DNA from: Aplectana chamaeleonis
Lineage: Eukaryota; Nematoda; Chromadorea; Rhabditida; Cosmocercidae
Reading direction: 5' to 3'
DNA: 64,000 bases
Assembly (NCBI GenBank): GCA_029168955.1
Contig: JAPDOI010000362.1
Location: 496,001 to 560,000, forward strand
Shown here: piece by piece, positions 57,060 through 64,000 of the stretch
Layout of the letters: every line of letters starts with the position of its first letter
Numbering within the stretch: position 1 is the stretch's first letter
Notes under the pieces: model-generated
Databases searched by the model: none
Told to the model about the DNA's origin: nothing
Seen by the model: only the letters and a program-made list of their open reading frames with translations
Program-made: the position numbers and the translations under genes

Positions 57060-60000
57060 ACCATCAACAACAACGTAGTCTAAAACGCTGCATGATGCTA
57101 TATCGACCCGCGGTGGGGCCGAATCATTGAGAAAATTGAGAACGAAGCAGGCCATTCATCGTCTCGAAGTAACGTCTTACAAGGGCAATACTTTTAGCCA
57201 TACTAACCACTCCGAATGAAATGTTTCCAGAAAATTTTCCGAGTTCCACTCGAATTTTGTACGTAGGGGTGTCTAAGTTGTCGAACACGAATCTGGGTCC
57301 CGCTTGTCAAAATTCTGAGGATTACTGTGGGTTACGGTAGGTGCCATGCCATTTAAGAGACCCATCCTGCCTCTATAATTCGAAAATCGACAAGTGGGCA
57401 TCAAATTCGTGATCAGCACCCTGAATAACTCCAGCATAGGAATTTTAGGCAAAGTCTTAGTCTTTGCCTTAACTATCGTGTACCCAACGTAATCTACCGT
57501 AAGCGTTCAACAATCGATGAACTGAATTCAGATTCCCGTTCAAAATTCCAAATAACTATCACAGAACTAAATTGTGTCATATCTATAGTAGCAAACCGGA
57601 AATCGTCAAAGGTCGCGTTTTGCCCTTAAAATTTCCTACGATGGAAAGCTCTAAACAAATAGAGTCGAAAACTTTGATAAATCGACAAACGATCCTCAGA
57701 TTGGTGATCGGCACAGCAATTACCACCTATTTTGTGGTTTTAGATCGGAACTGAACCATTTTTCTTGAAAGCTTTCAAAACCTTCCAATTGATAAACCTT
57801 CTAGAAGCACATGTTCTTCTACTTATCAGGGCTCTTTTTGGTGTACTTCAAATAGAGGGTGTACTTCTATTTTTCAGCCTTCTCTTTAGAATTCTCATAG
57901 TGGACATCTTAATAGCAAACCAATGATTTTCACGATCAACAACCATGGAAAGGCAGCTATTCAAGTCCGAATGAGTCATCGCTTGCACACTTGTTCTCAG
58001 ATGGTCGTGGGCTTGTAATGGAGCACAATAGGCTTTCACTTCGACGAGGATAGCATGCGCAGCACGAAGGGACGAGCTACAGCTTGAGCAGCACGTGCTG
58101 CGCATGTGCTACCCTTAGCAGCACGTGCTGCTCTCGTCCTCCATTTGTCGCCTCAGCTGCTGATGTCTTCTGTAGCCAGAGTAGTGTGGTAACATTGCTC
58201 AAAGTATTCCACTTAAACAGCTACGAACATATTTACAATCAGCATGGAGAACTCTTTGTTACAAGCATGCCTATACAAACATCTGGATAGCTATATGTCA
58301 AATCATCTTTTCTCTTTTTTTTTCAAACATGGTGTATATAATTGAAGCAATCGAACGGTCTTCATCTCAGACGATCGTGGGCTGTCATAGAGCACAACTA
58401 GCTCTCACTTCTACTACAATAGCGAGAGCAGCACATGGGGACGAGCTGCTGCTCGAGAAGTACCTGCTGCCCTCGTCCTCTATTCGTTGCCTCAGCTGCT
58501 GCTCTGTGTTGTGGCCAGCACAGTGTGGCAACCCTGTTCAAAAAAGTTCCTTGGGTAACTACTACCATACTTAGAATCAATATGGGGAGTGCTTTCATTT
58601 TAAGCGTGAGCATGCCCACTCCCTGAGAAGTTGTATAGAGTAAACACAACCAATCCCATATCACACGGAATACCTTGAAGGCAGCACAATACAATTCGGA
58701 TTTCCAACGTGAATCGGAAGAAACTGGGCTCACTGCATCAATATTGCTGGAAAAACGGCTAAGAACGATCACAAAATAGCCCTATACGGCCCTACACTTG
58801 AATATCCGCTCAAGCCACGCCCACTTCCTCAACGGCTACCGATAAAAAAGTCTAACTGATAACCCGACTATAAGAAGGCGACCGACTATCCAATGTGGTA
58901 AGTTTTGTTGAACGGAGTGAATTGTAACCTTCTGGATGTATGTTGTTACCCCTAAGGCTGGGTTTTCAGTAGTTTGCGGGTCGGTACCGGTTGAAAGGAG
59001 TGGGCGTGGCGTGAGCGGGACACTCAGGCTTAGGGCCACACAGACCTTTTTTGCGCGTTCGTGGCCGTGTTTTTCAACATTGCTGGTGTTTTTGAATTTC
59101 TGGTTCAGTGAGTGCATCTGAATGAGTTCTGCACACCTTGATGGCTGTACACTTTTCGACAGTCCTGTTATGAGGTCGACTGTACCAATATCTGTTGCTC
59201 GCAGAAAGCAATAGAGGGAGTTGAATTCAGACGATTCCTACTCATGGATCTGCAGCAAAAGTTCGTCAATTTAATGCCAGTTTGTCTTCGAATTAAAGAC
59301 CAGGCGCCTCCCGGTTGCCGTCGACCAAGACACGCAGCCAACCAATCGCCAAATCGCCGATACTTCACGCTACTGACGATTTTCATCGGATGATGGTTGT
59401 GCGAAACCGGCCAAAAAAATCGAGAGGTTTCCGACTCTTCCCAAATATATTTAGCGTGATCTTCCGGATTCGCATCAATTTGCCTTTTTTTACTCTGGAA
59501 GGTATGAGACGGAAATTTCGAAAAAAATCGCCTTCTTACTCTGAAATGCGTTTCAATGAACTCAAACTTATTTTCCATAGAAAACTAATTGTTCTGGTTA
59601 CGAACAAAAAATGTATTTTTAAACGCTGAGCGGCGATGGTTTGACAAAAATTAAGCAAGCTGGGGATACCTTTTCTTCACGAAAAGCGCTATGCTCACAG
59701 AATTCAAAGCCGACAGTTCTCAAAAACAACTTTCCAATGAAATTAATAGTTTGAACCCTACCAAAAAGTGTTCACGATAATAATTTCTAAAGAAGAAAAA
59801 AATTTTCAAGACATTTTATAAAATGTTGTTATTTGGAAGAAAATCACCATTTACAGGGAGATCCCTAAATGATGAAAACTCTTTCCGTGGGAGAACTTCA
59901 TTCTTGGAATATGTGGATATAATTTTTTCAACAAAGAAAGTCATAATTCGTTTTTCAATACGAGAGAAATAGATTATCACGCCTAATTCACATCTCTACA

Positions 60001-60060
60001 GTCACGAAACCGAGCGAAAATCTACTCTTGTTTAAGGTATAGAGAAATTCTGTGTCAAGA
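57060..60060. other. Region upstream of gene C, no named gene
   Basis: After the conserved promoter block comes the dispersed repeat (57220-57750), the duplicated 58.0-58.6 kb segment, and unassigned DNA with a 136-codon minus ORF (59168-59578) that has no motif. Confidence 0.5.
58398..58598 (-). CDS. Possible small secreted Cys peptide
   Basis: MKALPILILSMVVVTQG is a good signal-peptide-like start, followed by about 50 residues ending VPMCCSRYCSRSES. An in-frame GTAGTA...AACAG could be a short intron. A diverged copy of the region lies at about 58020-58270 with broken frames. I assign no family. Confidence 0.25.
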   Translation of the reverse strand: MKALPILILSMVVVTQGTFLNRVATLCWPQHRAAAEATNRGRGQQVLLEQQLVPMCCSRYCSRSES

Positions 60061-60170
60061 AATTTTTTTGGAGACACTCACATTCACTACTGACCGAGGC
60101 CCTCGCGAACTCGTGACAGATACGAGGCGGTCTAGGGTGTGCATGAGACAGCCCGTAGTCTCAGACGATT

Positions 60171-60300
60171 GGCCGCTCGGAGCGGACCCGGACAGCAACC
60201 CGAGCGTCGCTGTCTCTCCGCTCCGAGCGAAAATCGGGCATCTACTCGGGCGACCGAGGTTGCTGTCCGGGCGACTGAGGTCCGCTCGAGGTGATGTTCG
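60171..60300. repeat. GC-rich inverted repeat beside the minisatellite
   Basis: CGGACCCGGACAGCAACC at the left is answered by GGTTGCTGTCCGGG at the right, with further matching GAGCGGA/TCCGCTC bases outside. The centre repeats CGCTCCGAGCG. Foldback DNA, no ORF. Confidence 0.55.
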
Positions 60301-60365
60301 GTTGGATTTCCAACTGAGTTGCTGATGAGGACACGAGCGCTCCACGGGACGGCGTAAGCCACGTC

Positions 60366-60951
60366 GTAATAAGCCAGTTGCGCTTGATGCAAAGCGTGTG
60401 ACGCGTTGTCAGCTGTGAGTGGTGCTTCATACAAAGCGTGCCCCGCGTGGCTAAAACTAGTAGGGCTTCATCCAGAGCGTGCGGCGCGCGGTTTAAAGCT
60501 AGCAGCGCTTTATCTAGGGTGTGTGCTGCGTGGTAAAAAACCAACAGTGCTCCATGCAGAGCGTGCCCAGCGTGGTTTGAAGCTAGTAACGCTCCATGCA
60601 GAGCATTCGCCGCTTGGTTTAAAGCTAGTATCGCTTCACCCAGAGCGTGCCCCGCGTTGTTAAAAACCAATAGCGCTTCATTCAGAGCGTGCCACGCGTG
60701 GTTCAAAGCTAGTAGCGCTTCATCCAGAGCGTGCGTCGCGTGGTCTAAAGCTAGCAGCGCTTCATCCGAAGCGTGTCCCGCGTGGTTTGAAGCTAGTACC
60801 CTCTCTGGCAGAGCGTGTCAGGCGTGGTTTAAAGCGAGTAGCGCTTCATCTAGAGCGTGCACCGCGTGGTCTAAAGCTAGTAGCGCTTGATCCAAAGCGG
60901 GCCCCGCATGGTTTGAAACCAGCAGCGCTTCATATAGAGCGTGCGCCGCGA
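60366..60951. repeat. 42-bp minisatellite, about 14 copies
   Basis: The unit contains GCGTGGTTTAAAGCTAGTAG and CGCTTCATCCAGAGCGTG. Copies differ at a few positions. Because 42 is a multiple of three, several frames stay open on both strands: the plus strand reads a 14-residue unit with SKASSASSRAC, the minus strand one with ALHGALLASNHAGH. No start context, signal peptide or splice pattern supports either as a gene. Confidence 0.8.
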
Positions 60952-61093
60952 CGTAGAACCTGAATCTACATGATGCTGTGGAAAGTAGAGCACTTCAGTG
61001 TGTGGAAGGTATTCAAAATAGTTGCACTACACTGAATTACAAATGCTGAAAATTCATTAATCAAAATTCAACAACTAAGTGTGTATACTCCTT

Positions 61094-61372
61094 TCACGGA
61101 ACAATTACGCTAAAAAATCTGCATAAACAATGAGATCCAATTTCACAGACTTCAGAAGTCTTTAAATCGCCCTTAGCAGGTTCTAAGCATGCGAATCCAG
61201 TAACAGTGGGGGCACCTAAAAAAGAATTCTTCTCAGACCAATCATAATAATCGACAGGGTACGTCAGGTAAGAAGCTACCTCATCCTCGGTAAAGTCCTT
61301 GTCAGCAGCCTTGGTTGCCGCTTGCGCGACTTTGGAATTCACAACAGAAGCCAAGAATTCAACCGAAGACAT
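61094..61372 (-). CDS. Unrecognised 92-codon ORF
   Basis: Reads MSSVEFLASVVNSKVAQAAT, then KDFTEDEVASYLTYPVDYYD and ends FFSVIVP. Acidic and aromatic composition, four Cys in the last third, no signal peptide. It may be a last exon, since CCCAG precedes the ATG. I cannot name it. Confidence 0.3.
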   Translation of the reverse strand: MSSVEFLASVVNSKVAQAATKAADKDFTEDEVASYLTYPVDYYDWSEKNSFLGAPTVTGFACLEPAKGDLKTSEVCEIGSHCLCRFFSVIVP

Positions 61373-61649
61373 CACTGGGTTACCGGATTAAGAGAGCGGC
61401 TGCGGTTGATAGGCCAGTGGTCCTTGAATGAGAAATTGAATCGATTGTGAGCAATCTACAATTCACAGATACCACATTTAAAAAACTACAAAAAAATATA
61501 ACTGACCCAGAACCGAGTTTAAATCAAGATACGGGTCCTGTACATGCAACTGCAGGAATCGCAGAACACACTCATCCTAGGTACGAATTCCACCGCGATC
61601 CAAACAAAACCATTCAACGTAATATAAACCCGCAGTCAGAGGTGTGAAC

Positions 61650-64000
61650 TTGAAATGGAGGTGAATTTAGTTGGCTAAGCTTTTTTGGGACTGTAAGATT
61701 ACAGAAAATCTTAAAGTTTAAGTCCAAGGACTAAAATCGCTCGATTGCTCACCCCCCCCCCCTTCATGATAGAGCAGCCAGTAATGGTCGAAATCTGAGG
61801 CCCGCTACCGATCTACAGCACTAGGTTCTCAGTGGGACAAACATGGATTCGTTCCGCACATGCCACCATGGATCCACTTCATGCTCCTGAAGCCATGAAC
61901 AAAATGTGTGAGGGGTCTTAGCGCTTCCCAACAGCGAAGAAGGCTCTGAAAGAGGGAGAAGGGGGGGGAGCGAAGTGTCATGATTGGAGAAAGCACCGGA
62001 TAGAGACGGCCCGCTCTCCACGTCCCTATCGGTTGTATCTTTTACTCTGACGCCACCTAACTATCCGGAGCCGTCTACCATCCGTAGTGATCCTGCACCG
62101 CTCTGAGCCGCCCTTAGACCTCCTTCATAGTCGGTCGATCGATTGTAGCCAGCCCGGTCGATGAGCATGCGAAGGAGGTGCAAAAAATCCATCCGTAATG
62201 ACCGGACTGAGCACGTATGTGCTGCCCGTGGCCATTCCGGTCTATACGCATGCAAGACGTTGCTCATTTAGGTCTAAAATCCCCTCGATGTGGCCGTACT
62301 GAGCCTGCGTGGTCCGTCCTGATCCAGCTGTGACCGTCATGGTAGATAAGTATGCAATGCATTGATTGCTGAGGTGGGAAATCTCCCGTTACGGCCGGAT
62401 TCAGCCGGCCGCAGCGCGATCCTCCTCACTCGTGGCAGTGGTTTGAGACACTCTGTGACAATGGCCGCGTTAATCCGCCATAGGACCCGCTCACACGGGC
62501 TGTAGGCCCGAACGTTCGTCAAAACAACAACTGTCTAAGCAGCAGAAAACAATGGTTCTTCCGCGCCTTTCAGCGTTACAGTCATCACACTGAGGGTCCG
62601 CTAATGAGCGCTTCGGTAAAATAAGCCTACGCTTGAGAAAAAAAAACAAAGTTGACCATCTAAAGCGAGAAATTGCAAAATTTGCCCGTTGGAAAGTGGT
62701 GTAAATCCCGTATATTTCCAAATGGTCTCTGAAGCCTCAGTTTTTCTTCTAAAATACAGCAGTTGTACAGAGGGTGTTCCCATTGGAGGTTCATCGTAGA
62801 AGACTTCGGCTTCATGCCATAGCTCACTCGCGTGAGTACGCGTCGCGGTTGGATGAGTCTCGCGCGCAAGGCGAACGCTAAAAACACACCACCGTTTGGG
62901 AGTCTTCAGTTCTCCATACGAGTAAATGGGTATCGATTATGACAAGAAATGAACGCAGGAAAGCTAATAACGCTCCAGGACATGCCAGTTTATTGGATTT
63001 CACCTAAAAGCGGGAATGTCGCGTTCCGCCCATCGCGTTGCGCGCGACGCTCACCGAACGCGACGCAGCAGGCACAGGTGAACAATGTTCGCCTCCCGTT
63101 TTGTCTAGAGAAATCGCTTTCTTGCTATTTCGGTATGAGCGACTTCAGTCAACAGGTCGCCAGCTGATATTAGACAGGCCTGAACAACTTCAAGTTGTGT
63201 AAAAACATTCTGTGGCGAATTTCATTTCAAACTAGAGAGACGAGTTGGAATATCCTACTATGCGACCCACTACTGTGCTCTCAGGGTTGGTAATTTTCAC
63301 CGTTGCTTGCCCATGTTCTGAACACAGATAATAGTAAGAAAATAGCATTTACTGTGCTTCTCCGTGTCAAATTCCGCTCCGCAATTGCGTATCGAGACGC
63401 TTCGCGGCCGCACGCTCTCGAGCCGGACCAGATTCCAGCGCAGCAGCGGATCAGCTAATTGTAGGTGGTTTTTCGTTTTCATTAAAGTTCTTGGTTTCTT
63501 CTGTGACTCAAGCTGCCATCTTGTGTTTCTTCCTATATTTAAGGGTTATATCTATACGCACACTAATTAAGTCCTTCCGGGTGCCTTCGCAACAATTTCT
63601 AGGGGAGAATAAATTACCAATGGTAGATACATTCTAATTCACGTTTATTTTTGTAATTCTTTTCCCTTTTTGTTTTTTTTACATTCCAATAATTTATGAT
63701 TGTTTGGTTTACTAGGATGGTTCCGGTCTCATCTCAGAATCAATCGAATTCGGGATTAAACCGGAACTATTCTTAAAAACTCAAACACATGAAGAGAATA
63801 ACGATACTAAACAATCATGAAAATTATTTGAGTGTTAAAAAAACAAAATGAAAAGAGATTATCGTATGAACGAAAAATAAACGAGAATAAAAAAATAAAA
63901 AGAAACGAGAATTAAAAAAATTTAACTACACTCGGGAATTTTTTCTGCCCTGGAAGTTGTTGCGACGGCATCTGGGAAGAAAAATTCGTGCGCATGTATA
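61650..64000. other. Right end, no gene recognised
   Basis: GC-richer DNA to 63170, then AT-rich DNA with poly(A) runs after 63830. No CAP exon or LINE motif was found. Confidence 0.5.

Overview
This is a window of eukaryotic, almost certainly nematode, genomic DNA. Coding sequence is broken into short exons with GT..AG introns. The only protein family I can identify with confidence among cellular genes is the secreted CAP/SCP-TAPS family (ASP or venom-allergen-like proteins). Multi-domain ASPs, LINE fragments and dense TIR elements fit a parasitic strongylid such as a hookworm. The species call is inference.

All recognised cellular genes lie on the minus strand, as a tandem array of three paralogues. 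Gene A (9286 to beyond the left edge) encodes a signal peptide, CAP1, a Thr-rich linker, CAP2 and a second Thr linker, and should continue into CAP3 outside the window. Gene B (34250 to 19302) is a complete 14-exon model of 792 codons with signal-CAP1-linker-CAP2-linker-CAP3. Every intron phase matches and no internal stop is seen. Gene C (56922 to 48950) has 11 exons and 601 codons with signal-CAP1-linker-CAP3. It lacks CAP2, and its single linker exon starts like linker 1 and ends like linker 2. Genes A and C each carry a different nonsense codon in exon 3 of CAP1. Each gene has the same TATAAAAAGG box 35 bases upstream of its ATG.

Degenerate CAP3 exons lie just upstream of genes A and B, so older copies have decayed. 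The non-coding upstream blocks of A and B (12.7-14.3 kb and 39.1-41.6 kb) are also paralogous.

Most of the rest is mobile DNA. Three TIR elements have 8-bp target duplications (hAT-like): 34303-37723, directly upstream of gene B's TATA box and carrying a broken LINE plus a nested MITE; 25732-28308, in a gene B intron; and 44143-47492. There are also LINE remnants, at least five MITE families, a 42-bp minisatellite (60366-60951) and several tandem repeats. From 57 kb to the right edge I see no gene I can name, only a few unplaced ORFs.

The genes would make secreted, probably mucin-like, multi-CAP proteins. The array looks young: domain number and linker length differ between neighbours, and transposons sit in promoters and introns.
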